Source of the DNA: Symbiodinium natans
Lineage: Eukaryota > Sar > Dinophyceae > Suessiales > Symbiodiniaceae
Direction: 5' to 3'
Length of the DNA: 64,000 nucleotides
Assembly (NCBI GenBank): GCA_905221605.1
Contig: CAJNDS010002468.1
Coordinates: 468,501 to 532,500, forward strand
Below are positions 10,499 to 21,286 of this stretch, piece by piece (positions within the stretch are counted from its first letter, which is position 1; every line of letters starts with the position of its first letter). The translations under genes were made by a program, and so were the position numbers. A model generated the notes under the pieces. It had not been told where the DNA came from. It worked only from the letters and a program-made list of their open reading frames with translations, and ran no database searches.

Positions 10499-11442
10499 GT
10501 AAGCGTCGTGTGGCTTTGAGTCAGGGAGATTTAAACTCATACCCCGAGGGACGTACCCCTAAGAGGTTACTCTAATATTCTCCGAATAAGGCCCCTATAT
10601 TCCCTTAGAGGACCTTTAAAACGGGACCCAAACCCAAGGGTACAGCCTTTGGGCGTTGAGGTAAGGTCCCATGATTGAGCTTGCTTTCTGCGGCCAGCAG
10701 GCCCTGTATGTGACAAACCGGTAAAGGTTTAGGGTTCAGGGCTTTACGGTTTTGATGATCAAATGATTGAATTGCTCCAAAGTGGAGTCATGAAAGTCAC
10801 CTGTATTTTTTGTTATACCTCCATATCTGATATAATTTTCTGTGACGCTTAATATAAAAATGCTATTAGTTTGTTCTTTTTCCATAGCTTTACTGTCTTC
10901 GTGTGAGTATAGTTATTCTAATCGCGGTTATAGTATGTTCATGTTGTGTTGAGTTACATGTAAGTACACCCTGTAAGGTTGAGAGCCTTGCAACTCGCAA
11001 GATAAGCCCTAAAGCCTGCACAGTCCTCAAACATGCCCTTAATCGCCATCGGGCCTCCCGCTAACCAACACCAGTTCCGGGGCATCACCAGGGAAACGCT
11101 AAACTTAATCCTTACGCCCTGGACCCTCGACCCCACTGTATTCAGGTATGACCACCGTTCCCACAGGGGTCCAAAATCCCCCGGCTATAGTACTAGTTCC
11201 CAACAGCCCTTCGGATCATGGTTTTTGGGACCTAAAACCATGACTACTTATACCCCAAGCGTCAGTGTAGTTATAACCCACTTAAAAGCCCCTTTAAACG
11301 GGTTAGAATTGGGTTAACAAGTACAGTTCACCTAGGGCTACTAGGTACCATGAACCTCCAAGTCGAGGGTTTCTGGAATCTCCCTAAACCCTAAACCCTA
11401 AACCCTAAACCCTAAACCCTAAACCCTAAACCCTAAATTCAG
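10499..11442. other. Probable intron with element fragments
   Basis: A copy of the GGACGTACCCCTAAGAGG family lies at 10544-10633 (second copy 42233-42330). An AT-rich unique stretch spans 10740-10960. A copy of the GAGGTTCATGGTAC family lies at 11258-11362, and a CCCTAAA array closes the region. A possible small exon precedes a GTAAAGG donor near 10716. Confidence 0.4.
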
Positions 11443-11529
11443 AAATCTCATGAACTGCCACGCGTGCTGCCAGGTGCCTGTCCCTGAGGTGTACGAGTTC
11501 AAGGAGCCTGAGATGCATTGGAACAGTTG
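11443..11529 (+). CDS. Candidate exon, Cys-rich
   Basis: CCCTAAA array, TTCAG, exon, then GATTTAGGG, that is the usual array donor with GA in place of GT. It reads NLMNCHACCQVPVPEVYEFK and EPEMHWNS. The CHACC cluster could bind metal, but no known domain is evident. Confidence 0.55.
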
Positions 11530-11755
11530 GATTTAGGGTTTAGGGTTTAGGGTTTAGGGTTTAGGGTTTAGGGTTTAGGGTTTAGGGTTTAGGGTTTAGG
11601 GCTAAGGTTCTTAGGGTCACTGTTTGGGCTTTTGGGGCTTAAGTTTTTGTTTTAGGGTTCAGAGTTTAGGGTTGGAAACTCGAAAAGAGTGATGTAGGGC
11701 TTTAAAATTTAGAGTTCCAGGACTAGAGGCCAAGATTCAGGGCTTAGGAGTTTCA

Positions 11756-11834
11756 TCCTCCTCGCGCAAGGCGCGCCGCCACAAGGACGCCAGCTATTTC
11801 GAGACGGGCTCGACGCGAGATGACGAGGCGAAGA
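11756..11834 (+). CDS. Weak candidate exon
   Basis: Open, hydrophilic frame SSSSRKARRHKDASYFETGS followed by TRDDEAKS, with TTTAGGG to the left and CCCTAAA to the right. Boundaries undecided. Confidence 0.3.
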
Positions 11835-12364
11835 GCCCTAAACCCTACACCCTTCACCCTAAACCCTAAATCCTAAGCCCTAAACCCTAAACTCTAAACC
11901 CTAAACCCTACAAAATCGACCCCCCAAGTTGCTAAACTGTGTTGGGTCCGAAGTGTAGCCTACAAGTTTCCAAGGACTCTTATTCATTGGCTTTGTTGGG
12001 GATTGGCGCTATTTTGAGCCTAAGGTTTAGGATTCAGGTTCGCTGTTCAGGAACTATTTAGGCCTTGGGTTTGCGGCCTGTTTGAAATTCAGGGTTTAGG
12101 GTTTATGGTTTAGGATGAAGGCTTTATCGGTTTCTCTAGGTCCCCAAGATACTGCACGCTCGCAGCAATCACTAAACCTGAGTCTTAAACCCTCCATCCT
12201 AAACTCCCAAACTCTAAACCCCCTCTTCTTAACACTCTGAATCTAGACAGCCCAGAGAGCCAATATCTCACCCCCCTCTAAGCCCTAAACCCTAAACCTT
12301 AAGCCCTAGACCCCAAACCCCAAACCCCCAACCCTAAACCCTAAGCCCTAAACCCCAAGAGAGC

Positions 12365-12435
12365 ATGTGGGTGCCCTGAAAGGAGAGCGACTCATGGCCG
12401 TCCAGCAGCGATCTGGAAGCTCAGAGTGCTTCGGC
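12365..12435 (+). CDS. Weak candidate exon between inverted arrays
   Basis: An island between CCCTAAA and TTTAGGG arrays with a probable GC donor (GCTAGGG). One frame reads EHVGALKGERLMAVQQRSGS. A second frame is also open. Confidence 0.35.
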
Positions 12436-12977
12436 TAGGGTTTAGGGCTTAGGGCTTAGGGTTCAGTGATTCAGGGTTTAGAGTTCAGGTTTCAAATCCG
12501 TATTGAGCCCCAAGCCCCAAGCCCTAAACCGTAAAGCCGGATAGTTTATGCCGGAGTGTTGAGGCTTTCACCCTGTGCCGGTGAATCTTAAAGCCTAAGC
12601 CCCAAACACTCTGAAATCCTCAGCCCGAAACCCCAAAGCAGAAAACCCACAAAACCCTTAACCATAAACCCACAAAAGCCCACCTAACCTCCGATCCCCA
12701 AACCCCAAACCCCAAACCCCAAACCCCAAACCCCAAACCCTAAACCCTAAACCCTAAACCCTCAACCCTAAACCCTAAACCTTAAACCCTAAACCCTAAA
12801 CCCTAAACCTCAACCCTAAACCCAAGATGCTCCATGGCCGAAGGGGATGAACCACCCTCTCAAACCCGAAGTACCAAACCCTCAACCCTAAGCCCTAAAC
12901 CCTAAACCTCAAGCCCGGAATCGGGGCAGCTTAGCCACACAGAAATCCAAAGCCCCAAGCACCCTCAACCGCGTCAG

Positions 12978-13021
12978 CTTTCATGTCCCTTTCGTGTCTT
13001 CACCTGCCGAAATCAGCTACC
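12978..13021 (+). CDS. Candidate short exon
   Basis: After CCGCGTCAG, 44 bases ending exactly at a GTTTAGGG array. One frame reads FMSLSCLHLPKSAT. Frame not fixed by neighbours. Confidence 0.35.
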
Positions 13022-13131
13022 GTTTAGGGTTTAGGGCCAGAGTGAAGGCCATCTGCAAAAACCCGAAACCCTAAACCCTAAACCCTAAACCCTAAACCCT
13101 AAACCCTAAACCCTAAACTCTAAATGTTAAG

Positions 13132-13246
13132 GCACTTGGGAGCGAGCCTTATCCGACAAGACGGAGTTGCCCGCAACCTTGCTGGAACTTTGTTTGGGAA
13201 GTATAGCATAGAACCGGATGAGGCGCTTATTCCACTTTTCTTTAGG
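13132..13246 (+). CDS. Candidate exon
   Basis: Between a CCCTAAA array and a TTTAGGG array. The single long open frame gives 38 codons, HLGASLIRQDGVARNLAGTL then FGKYSIEPDEALIPLF. Well mixed composition; not recognised. Confidence 0.55.
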
Positions 13247-14491
13247 GTTTAGGGTTTAGGGTTTAGGGTTTAGGGTTTAGGGCTTAGGGTTTAGGGCTAC
13301 TAGGACTCCTAGGCCCACGTTCCCTTTTTTTAGGGTTGAGGCTCCCTTACAAGCCCTTTGAATCAGAAAGGGTACCCTTTTTATTCCCGGGTTACTCTTG
13401 GGTCTAGGAAGTTTGCTTTTCAACCAGTGTCACCTCATGTAGGTGTGTTAGAACGCTGTTTTTTTGACTTATTGCCATACCCTTGCCCCTAAACCATTAA
13501 ACCCCAAACCCCCCAAACCTTTATAACCCATTTGTTGATAGCTTCCGCCTTCAACTCCTGATGTGGTTTTCGCGACGCTGGCAAGGGTTGAAGGGTTGAG
13601 GATTTGATCTGGGCAAACTCCTGACCGAACCCAGACCCCCAACCCGAAACCCGAAACCCGCAGGGCTATCAACCTACGTCTCAAAACATCCCTCCTCACA
13701 TCAGCCCCTGAACCCCAAGCCCTACACCCGAAAAACCCCTAAACCGCCCTGCCCATCTTAGGGTTTCGGGGTTAGGGTTTAGGGCTCATGGTTTAGGGCC
13801 CAAGCTTAAGAAACCCAAAGCTACGCTTTTTCGTAGGGATTTTGAGAATCTACTAAGCTGGATTGGTTTGGAATAAGCGTTAAAAGTTCTTGCGGCGCCC
13901 GAATCGTTTTTGTTTGTTTGTTTGTGACTTTTTGTTCTCTCTCTCTCTCTATACATATATATGTATAAATGCATACATAGATATATGTATATATATACAT
14001 GTATACTGAGATATATATATATATACACATACATTTTCCACAGAAAGTCAATCTTTTTGCGCCTCGCCCCTCCAACCCAAACTAGACCCCAGACCCTGAC
14101 CCTACACCCCGAACCTGAATCTCAACTAAACCCCAAACCCTGAATCCAGAACCCTGAACCCCTAAACTCCTAGAACCCAAAACCCCAAGCTATACCATAG
14201 CCGGCACATAAGTTCAGGCCTGAGGAGTAAAGGTCCCCACCTCAGGCGCAAACCGAGGGATTAGGATTGAGGGTTTGGGGTTCAGGGTCTAGCTTGCGGG
14301 GTCCGCAGGTTTAGGGATTAGGGTCGGGTGGCCCCCAACCAAAGGTTTGGGTGGTAAGTTTTGGGCTTTCGTTTAGCAGTTGACGCCCCAAACGAGCTTG
14401 AGACACCCACCCTCAGAAACGCCCTATACCCTACGCCCTAAACCAGGAACCCTTATCCCCAAACTCGGACACTCTCTCAGCCCTGACGCAG
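13247..14491. other. Non-coding stretch with microsatellite
   Basis: Besides the element at 13285 it holds a CT and (TA)n microsatellite (13935-14032), degenerate CCCTAAA words and no convincing exon. Frames predicted across the microsatellite are low-complexity artefacts. Confidence 0.5.
13285..13409. mobile_element. Short palindromic element, family with 29127 and 36592
   Basis: Three related stretches (13285-13409, 29127-29243, 36592-36712) share CTAGGACCC or similar at the start, a central CCCTTACAAGCCCTTT-like part and GGTTACTC with TTGGGTCTAGG at the end. No coding capacity. All lie in array-bounded introns. Confidence 0.55.
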
Positions 14492-14565
14492 GTAGTGCGA
14501 ACATTCATCCAGCCCCTCGGCGTCTCATTTTGGGCCCGTACTTTTTGGGGCACGGATGACTCGAG
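14492..14565 (+). CDS. Candidate exon
   Basis: GACGCAG acceptor, CGAG/GTTGAG donor. It reads VVRTFIQPLGVSFWARTFWG and TDDS plus two bases, rich in aromatic residues. The island at 14781 continues the frame. Confidence 0.5.
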
Positions 14566-14780
14566 GTTGAGTTTGGGGTTTAGGGTTCAGGGTTTAGGGT
14601 TTAGGGTCACGGTTTAGGGTTAGGATTTAGGGGAGTAGGGTGCAGGGTCTATGTTTTCGAATGTGTGGAGGGCCCGGGTGATTCAAAAACCTCCTTCGTA
14701 AAGCCTGTGGCCCAAGAAAACCAGGCTGCTAAACCATAACCCCTAAACCCTAAACCCTAGTGATTGCTTTGAGGGTTCAG

Positions 14781-14881
14781 CTTGCTGGTTTCGAGCTTCA
14801 CTTTCAAGCGTAGTCTGTCAGTACGTACGAACCCCATGCCTTCGAACGGGGGGCAATACTTAACTGACCTCACTCTCCAAG
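14781..14881 (+). CDS. Candidate exon, right end uncertain
   Basis: Starts after GGGTTCAG. In the frame carried from 14492-14565 it reads LLVSSFTFKRSLSVRTNPMP then SNGGQYLTDLTLQA to a TGA. A GTACGAAC donor at 14822 would shorten it. Confidence 0.4.
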
Positions 14882-15065
14882 CCTGAGTTTCTAAGCCTTA
14901 ATCCCTAATATTAGGATCCCAGTGCCCGTCAAGGCCGAAACCCTAGACCATTTCTCATTGAAAGGTTTGTAGTTTTAGGGTGTAGGGTTTAGGGGTAGAT
15001 TTTCCCAAGGGTTTAGGGTTTGAGGGTCCTGGGGTCCAGAACCCTTCGCCCAAGTTAGCCTTTAG

Positions 15066-15094
15066 GAAGCCCGACGAAGACCTTCACACGCAGC
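15066..15094 (+). CDS. Candidate micro-exon with GTATGT donor
   Basis: 29 bases between GCCTTTAG and GTATGTTG, a consensus donor. One frame reads KPDEDLHTQ. Confidence 0.35.
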
Positions 15095-15437
15095 GTATGT
15101 TGTAGTTCTAGACCCGAAACCCTAAACTCCCGAGCCCCCGGCTCGACATCCCCAACCCTGAAGCCTAAATCGCCCGAGGCAAACTGAATGCAAACCGGCA
15201 ACCTCGACCTCCCCCCCCCCCCCCCGACCCGGCCCCGAGCTTGTGGTCCATCCTAGTCAAAGCCCCCCTAGGAGCCCCAAAAATTCCAAAGCACAGGGGT
15301 TAAGGTTTAAGGTTTAGGTTTTGATCCTCACCCTGCACCCTGAACCCTAAACCCTAAACCCTAAACCCTAATCCCTAAACCTTAACCCTCAAACCCTGAC
15401 CCCGGGCCCTAAGCCCTGCACCTAGAGCTGGCGCTAG

Positions 15438-15537
15438 GTTCGACACCTGCCCCCGGCGGCAGGACCGACGATCCAAGTCGGCACCGCGATAACAGCGCGG
15501 CAATATGTTTTTGTCAGCAGACACCGGCACAGTATAG
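15438..15537 (+). CDS. Candidate exon
   Basis: GGCGCTAG acceptor, TATAG/GTTGAAC donor. 33 codons in one open frame, VRHLPPAAGPTIQVGTAITA then RQYVFVSRHRHSI. CCCTAAA arrays lie on both sides. Confidence 0.5.
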
Positions 15538-16176
15538 GTTGAACCCCTGAGCCCTAAATCCTAAACCCCAAACCCTCAACCCTAAACCCTAAACCCTACA
15601 CCCTACACCCTAAGCCCTAAACCCTAAACCCTAAACCCCTTCTTGTTCAAGGTCCTCCCCGAAGCATCGAGTTGCCCCCAAAAGTCCTTATATGAGTCAG
15701 GGTGTATATTACTGTTTGTGGTGAGTGTGTATAAGATTCCTGTTTAATATTGGTGAGTGTATATACCTGGTGTCCTTTTGGGGGGTACAAGAAATATATA
15801 CCCTGCTTCATCTGAGATGGCCTTCAAGTCCCGGAATCCCATCGTAAGAGGGTCCATTTAGGGCTTGGGTTTTTTTTTTGGGGGGGTGTAGAGTTTAGGG
15901 TTCAGGGTCTAGGGTTTAGGGTTTAGGGCTTGGGGAGTTTTGGGGGGGGGTTTAGGGTTTAGGGTTCAGGGTCTAGGGTTTAGGGTTTGGGGTGTATGGG
16001 TGCCTTACCCTGGGGACTCCAAGTACTTCCTTGGGTCTAAAGTCTGCAAACCACACCTACTCAGGGCTATTGTCAACGTGTGGTCTTCGGATTGGGGTTC
16101 GTGTTGAGATTAGGCTTTTCACTCCACGCGCCCCGAACCCTCACAGTTCGAAGTTCGAAGGTTCGGGTGCTCGTAG
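15538..16176. other. Intron-like stretch
   Basis: CCCTAAA array (15540-15637), a unique AT-richer stretch (15680-15800), a G-rich TTTAGGG stretch (15850-15990), and an open frame at 15992-16186 that I treat as a shadow. Confidence 0.4.
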
Positions 16177-16340
16177 CACGTGTTGACAGTTTCGGTAGCA
16201 GCCGTCATCAGCGCCGCGATCGTTGTGGTCACATTCCCAGTCTTGGTGGTGGTTGTTTCTAGTACCGCACAAGGAGTGCAAGACGCCATTGTCGTGATGT
16301 GCGTGGTGCTCGTGTTTCTCAGATTCTGGTATACGCGATG
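16177..16340 (+). CDS. Candidate exon, two hydrophobic segments
   Basis: Opens right after TCGTAG. The frame reads HVLTVSVAAVISAAIVVVTF then a second hydrophobic run around QDAIVVMCVVLVFLRFWYTR. This gives two candidate membrane helices of about 20 and 17 residues joined by a short polar loop. The donor is GTGATGCC or GTATACGC, both phase 2. A multi-pass membrane protein is likely if this is coding. Opposite-strand frames here are His-rich shadows. Confidence 0.5.
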
Positions 16341-16388
16341 GTGATGCCGGTGGTTGTGGTGGGAGGCAGCACCAGTCACTAGCAACAG

Positions 16389-16471
16389 CCATCGCGTGGG
16401 CAACTTAGTTTTGGGGTTTGAATGTGCCGATGCTGCGTGTAGCCTTTCGGATGGAGTCTCAGGAATACCAG
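16389..16471 (+). CDS. Candidate exon following the membrane exon
   Basis: Begins after AGCAACAG in the phase left by 16177-16340 and reads HRVGNLVLGFECADAACSLS, ending at CCAG/GTTCCTGG. A frame-shifted alternative from 16407 is also open. Confidence 0.4.
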
Positions 16472-16687
16472 GTTCCTGGTTTTCATCTGGGTCAAAAGAC
16501 CCTCACGCGCTCGCGTCATCCGCTCGGTTGCGAAGTTAGGGTTTAGGAAAGTTTAGGGTCTGGGGCAGATTCTGCAATTTTGCCGGTTCACGGAGGCCCT
16601 AATGCTTTTTATATCCAATTCCCATGTAGCAGGGTGGAAGAGCACAAAAGGTTGGACCCCTCCTATTTTTATCCTTAACCCCGAATG

Positions 16688-16780
16688 TGAATATATATAT
16701 ATATATGTGCGTGTAGTGTGTATATCTATGTATAGATATATATAGTTGTATGTATATTTGTTTGTTTATTTATTATGTCG
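16688..16780. repeat. TA/TATG microsatellite
   Basis: AT-rich simple repeat (ATATATATATG, TATATCTATG, TTTGTTTATTTA). Non-coding. Confidence 0.8.
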
Positions 16781-16912
16781 CCACCGGACAAGTGGGGAGT
16801 GTTAGGTTTTAAGGACAAAACGGCGGCGCAGATTATGTGTCGCGACTCTCAGGACAGAAGGCAGTACAGCATTGAGGACCGCAGGCAGACAGCAAAAGGG
16901 CCTTAAGGAGGC

Positions 16913-17111
16913 TCAGGTGGGCAGCTGTATCGGACGCAAGAAGTAGGCCAAAGAGGCCCAGGGCAACTGTACCGGAAGCAATAAGCAGGCCAAGGAGGTG
17001 CAGGCGGGCAACTGTACCGGAATGTGGCCGCATGCAATAAGCAGGCCAAAGGGGCCCAGGCGGGCAAAATAAGCAGGCCAAGGAGGCCCCAGGTGGGCAA
17101 CTATACCGGAG
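16913..17111. repeat. Imperfect tandem repeat, about four units
   Basis: Four imperfect units of roughly 45-60 bases sharing AAGCAGGCCAAGGAGG and GGGCAACTGTACCGG. One + frame stays open through the first units, and the minus strand yields three overlapping hydrophobic frames. I regard these as by-products of the repeat rather than genes. Confidence 0.8.
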
Positions 17112-17346
17112 CTGACTGGGGGGTCGTGCAGCAAGGTGGCAGAGGTTTCATAAGCTAGGTTTAGAGTTCAGCGGTAACAAACCCCATCCGAAAGGGACGT
17201 AGGTTTTGCGGTTGCAGGCATGAGGAGAGGGGCTTGGATTCAAGGATCATGGTTCGGATGCTCGAAGTGGTAATATCTACTTATCTTTTGTTATTTGCTG
17301 GGTACATTTTTTCAAACCCTCGACCTTGAAAATGAGCCCCCCGCAG

Positions 17347-17396
17347 CGACACCAGTTTCGTGAGTTTGACTTCAAGGGCCAGTGCAAAAAGTTTGG
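17347..17396 (+). CDS. Candidate exon
   Basis: After CCCCCGCAG it reads RHQFREFDFKGQCKKF plus two bases and ends at GAATTAGG (GA donor). The frame is open upstream through an ATG at 17335, so this could be a first exon. Continues into 17453. Confidence 0.5.
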
Positions 17397-17452
17397 GAAT
17401 TAGGGTTTAAGGTTTAGGGTTTAGGCTCGAAGCCCTAAACCTTGGCCTCGAG
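17397..17452 (+). other. 56-base intron with perfect telomeric hairpin
   Basis: It contains AAGGTTTAGGG and, 14 bases later, CCCTAAACCTT, an 11-base perfect inverted repeat. It opens with GAATTAG and closes with CCTCGAG. This is a miniature of the layout seen in the long introns: sense repeat at the 5' end, antisense at the 3' end. Confidence 0.45.
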
Positions 17453-17573
17453 ACCGTTCGAGTGGCCGGGCATTCAGCTCTTTGCCCAGCAAGTGCCCGA
17501 TGTGTTCGGCTGGCAGAGTGCATCCAATGATGGCTTCCAGCATCTGGCCCCTTAAGGCACGCCTCAGGAGCCT
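17453..17573 (+). CDS. Candidate exon, two possible frames
   Basis: In the frame carried over the 56-base intron it reads PFEWPGIQLFAQQVPDVFGW then QSASNDGFQHLAP and meets TAA at 17553, which could end a protein. A second frame with a KCPMC motif runs to a GTGAGGG donor at 17574. Confidence 0.45.
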
Positions 17574-18612
17574 GTGAGGGTTTAGGGTTTAGGGTTTAGG
17601 GTTTTGGGTTTAGGGTTTAGGGTTTAGGTTTAGGGTTTTGGGCTTAGGGTTTACCCAGGTGGTACCCTTTTCATTCTTTTTTGGGTTCAAGGTTCCCTGA
17701 CAAAGTAACCAACCCCAAAAACGTGTGGCCCTGACCATGCTGTGGTTGCTGGGCTACTTGGTTCTTAGACCTGTCTCTCTCTCTCTCTCCCTCTCTCTCC
17801 CTGTCTCCCTCTCCCTCTGCCCCCCTCTCTCTCTCTCTCCCTCTCTGCCTCTCTCGCTCTCTCTCTCGCCACCCTAAACCTGAAACGCTCAATTCTAAAC
17901 TTTGGCCGCCAAAAGCCTGCACAAAACATCCTACAGCAACTCCTTGCCATTCGCCCTGGGCGGCTTCACATGTCTCAACGACCGAGCTCGCTGCTGCCAA
18001 TCCCTACGAGTTTCGGGTTTAGGGTTTAGGGTTACTGGTTTAGGGTTTGGGGCTTGGGTTTTGGGGGTTAGGGTGAGTTTGGGGCCTCTCCTTTTCCCCA
18101 GTGGTTTGTTTAGTGTTAGGGTTGCAGGTTGAAAGTGCCACGGCACCTTACAAAACAAAGGAGATTGGGTGTCAAAGCTCAGTTGAATGCTCAACCCTCA
18201 ACCCTAAGTCCTCAACCCTGAACAACCCTCAACCCTAAACTCTATCGCTCCATAGAAAGTCGGTATGATTTACAAACTTTATAGCCTCAACGTAGGCATC
18301 ATTCGAAGGCTTGGAGCTCTAGGTAAACCCTATAAAAACTTCAACCTATTGACTTCGGGGGTCGGGAGGCTGCGCCATCACGACGCTGGTAAGTCTGGTA
18401 AGTGTTTGAATACCAGACTTCTTGCACAGTCGAGCTGTGCAGAGGGACAAGAACGCAAGCACCTTCGAGTTGGAAACCCCAATTCCAAAACTGCCTGAAC
18501 AAGCCTATAAGCCTTAAAAAGAAAACCTTATAAAACGCATCAAACCCAAACGCCACAAAAATCCTAAACCTACATAAGCCCCAAGCCCTTGACCACGGCT
18601 CTTCGTTTCTAG
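17574..18612. other. Mixed stretch with CT microsatellite
   Basis: A CT tract (17770-17866) lies before an open island at 17902-18010 (LPFALGGFTCLNDRARCC), a possible exon without a clear donor. An open island near 18330-18390 ends at GTAAGTCTG. The minus-strand frames over the CT tract are Arg-Glu artefacts. Confidence 0.4.
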
Positions 18613-18665
18613 TCGGCGGCAATTTATGCCGCAGCTGCTCGCGCGGAAGAAATGGGAGCGTTGCA
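18613..18665 (+). CDS. Candidate exon, first of a three-exon chain
   Basis: TCGTTTCTAG acceptor and GAATTAG donor (the same GA donor as at 17397). It reads SAAIYAAAARAEEMGAL plus two bases, alanine-rich helix. Confidence 0.5.
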
Positions 18666-18954
18666 GAATTAGAGCCCTCAAACCCTAAACCCCAACTAAA
18701 CCCTCGGTTTAAGGGTTTATTGGATTTACGGCCTTCAGGCTTAGGGTTTTGCAGGTTGTTGGGCTTCAAAAGGTTTAGGGCCTTAAGGTTTAGGATTTAA
18801 ATATGGGGTCTAATATAGGGGTCGAAATAATATTCGAATAGTTTTCCCTTAGGGTGCCTGTATAAACATACAATAATCATCCGCAAAATCCTGTGCTACT
18901 GATTGATGCTCCGATATTATAGGGTTTAGGGTTGGGGGTTTGTGTCCAGAGACC

Positions 18955-19260
18955 CCAATACCCCTTGATTAAGCAATATTCCTTAAGCCATATGCGAGAC
19001 CCTGTTCTACCTAGTAATAGAGTAGGTAACCTTTAACCTTTTTGGGGTATTATAATCCCCTTATAATCCCAGAGGTTACCCTTGAATTCCCCCAGGTTAC
19101 TGGACAACGAGGTACATCTTAAGGAATATTCCTTAACCCAAAGGATCCATGTACCTATATAGTATATTCTTGGGCCCGAAAGCTACTATATAGGAACCCC
19201 CTTAAGGCCCAAGTATATACTATATAGGTACATGGATCCTTTGGGTAAGGTATTCCTTAT
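18955..19260. mobile_element. Nested palindromic elements
   Basis: An inner palindrome at 19138-19245 has arms CCCAAAGGATCCATGTACC and its complement about 60 bases apart. The same element lies in opposite orientation at 35444-35552. An outer set of AGGAATATTCCTTAA words and a GGTAACC-rich inverted repeat flank it, which looks like element-in-element insertion. Confidence 0.65.
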
Positions 19261-19313
19261 AACCCTAAACCCTAACCCCAAACCCTTAACCCTATAACTA
19301 AGCGATGTTGCAG

Positions 19314-19390
19314 TCCGCGACGCTTGCCCCAGTTGGCCTATCTGACTATCTTTGATTGCCGACGGTGTTTGCCGCGAGCCGTCCCCGAAG
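19314..19390 (+). CDS. Candidate exon, second of chain
   Basis: After GATGTTGCAG; the phase from 18613-18665 gives PRRLPQLAYLTIFDCRRCLP and RAVPE, the only open frame. Ends at GATCCACA (GA donor), phase 1. Confidence 0.55.
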
Positions 19391-19575
19391 GATCCACAAC
19401 CCTGAGCTTTAAATCACCCTAAACCCTAGACCCTAAACCGTAACCCCTATGAACCCTAACCCGAAATTTAAACCCCCTAAACCCTAAACCCTAAACCCTA
19501 AACCCTAAACCCTAAACCCTAAACCCTAAACCCTAAACCCTAAACCCTAAACCCTAAACCCTAAACCCTATCAAG

Positions 19576-19677
19576 CCCCTCAGGGATCCTCCGGGACCCG
19601 CGCAGGATTTCTGCAAAGTTTGATGTCTGTGGCTGAGGGCTGTTCAATGTGGGAGTTTCCTCGAGCCCAACTTTCAG
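19576..19677 (+). CDS. Candidate exon, third of chain, between inverted arrays
   Basis: A 100-base CCCTAAA array, TATCAAG acceptor, then 102 bases reading PQGSSGTRAGFLQSLMSVAE and GCSMWEFPRAQLS, and a GTTTAGGG array starting exactly at the donor TTTCAG/GTTTAGGG. A model case of array-bounded exon. Confidence 0.65.
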
Positions 19678-20840
19678 GTTTAGGGTTTAGGGTTTAGGGT
19701 TTAGGGTTTAGGGTTTAGGGTTTAGGGTTTAGGGTTTAGGGTTTAGGAGTTGGGGTTTAGGGTTTGGCATTTAGGGTTTTCGTAGAGGGTTTCGGGGGAG
19801 TGTAGGGTTTACGGTTTAGGGTGAGGAGGGATTAGGTGTAGGGTTTAGGGTTTAGGTTTTAAAGGTCTAGGGTTTACGGTTTAATTGGGGTTTAGAGTGA
19901 TTGGGTGTAGGGTTTAACGGTTCTGGGTGCGCAAGCCCCAAGCAATCTTCAACGCTTCGTGCAGGCGTAGACTCTGGGCAGAGGGTCCCAGGATCCCATT
20001 TTTCATGTTCAACTGTACTTATATGACCCAACTATCACTGTACTTATAGCCCAGAAGGAATCGGGTGTAGGGTTTAGGGTTTAGGGTTTACGGTGCTTTA
20101 AGCCCTAAACCCCACACCCCAAACCCTAAACCCTAAACCCTAAACCCTAAACCCTAAAGGGGCTTATAGTTGGGTTGCAACTCCACTCATGGGTGGGTCA
20201 TACGTTTTCTTAGGGTTATCGAGCCGACCCTTGTGGTGATAGTTGGCTCGATGTTTCCTGGTTTTGGGCAGTTTGATTGCTATGCTTTTAAAGCAAAATC
20301 CTGCCATTGACGAATCAAGAGGGGTTGGGGGGGGTCCCCGGTTTAGGGCTTAGGGGCTTTGGGGTGGAGGTCTTAGGCTTCGGGGGTTTAGGGTCTGGGG
20401 CTTAGGGTTTAGGGTTTTCTCCGTAAACCCCGAACCCCCCTAAACCCAATCAAAGAACAACCAAAGCAATACATATACATACACATATAGATGTATATGC
20501 TATAATATATGCTATAATATATGCTCCTCTAATATATGCTATAATATATGCTATAATATATGCTATAATATATATATATATATGCTGTAATATGTATATG
20601 TATATGTATATATATATATGTAGGGTTTAGTTTGTAGGGCTTCTCAAGCTTCGACCTGCAACCCGAAACCGCAGGCAACCAGGGCTTAGGGTCGAGGGTT
20701 TAGGGTTTAGGGGTTTAAGGTTTCGGGTTTAGGGGTTTAAGGTTTAGGGTTTAGGGTTTAGGGTTTAGGGTTTAGGGTCTAGGGCAGGCCAGGGAAACTC
20801 CACATTGTTCCACTGAGACCGCTCCCGTTTGGGCGCGCAG
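19678..20840. other. Intron-rich stretch with TA minisatellite
   Basis: TTTAGGG array (19678-19746), degenerate repeats, an open island at 20218-20315 (IEPTLVVIVGSMFPGFGQFD, unassigned), and a TATAATATATGC minisatellite (20460-20620). Confidence 0.45.
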
Positions 20841-20892
20841 GGTGGGGGGGGGGGACGTGGAGTTCCGGGCACCCCTGCGACTGAGTTCGAAG
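20841..20892 (+). CDS. Candidate exon beginning in a G run
   Basis: After GGGCGCGCAG, a G run (Gly codons), then DVEFRAPLRLSSK, ending at GTAGAGCC. A length change of the G run would shift its frame. Confidence 0.4.
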
Positions 20893-21286
20893 GTAGAGCC
20901 TCAAAGGGCTGATTAACCAATGGCCCTCTCAGGCTTTGTTCATTTATATTTTTCTAACACCCAAGGGAAGATTAAAAATGGTAGGTTTATTAAGGGTTCT
21001 AAGGGAAGTGTCGTAAAGCCCTGAACCCTGAACCTTTGGACCCTGTGGGAGTTAGGGTCTAGGGCTGGGAGCTTTAATTATGGATCGGGGGAGATCGCAG
21101 GGGTTTAGGATTCATAGGGAGCCGGGAAGCAAAGGTCCTGGCTGTTGCAGTAGGAGCTAATTCAGACGGGCCCAAACCCTAAACCACAAGCCCTAAACCC
21201 TAAACCACAAACCCTAAACCCCAAACCCCAACCCCAAACCTAAGCCCCAAACCCTAAACCGATGCCGGTTGATTTGGAAGAACTTT

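Noticed and set aside
13786-14143. Overlapping Tyr/Ile/Met-rich frames on both strands
   Set aside because: They translate a TA/CT microsatellite.
16119-16403. His/Thr-rich minus-strand frames
   Set aside because: They are the complement of a GT-rich hydrophobic + strand exon candidate with better splice sites.
16833-17134. Three minus-strand hydrophobic frames
   Set aside because: All derive from the tandem repeat at 16913-17111 and none has a distinct boundary signal.
17671-18000. Arg/Glu-rich minus-strand frames (and the same at 38364-38568)
   Set aside because: Translations of CT microsatellites in the antisense direction.
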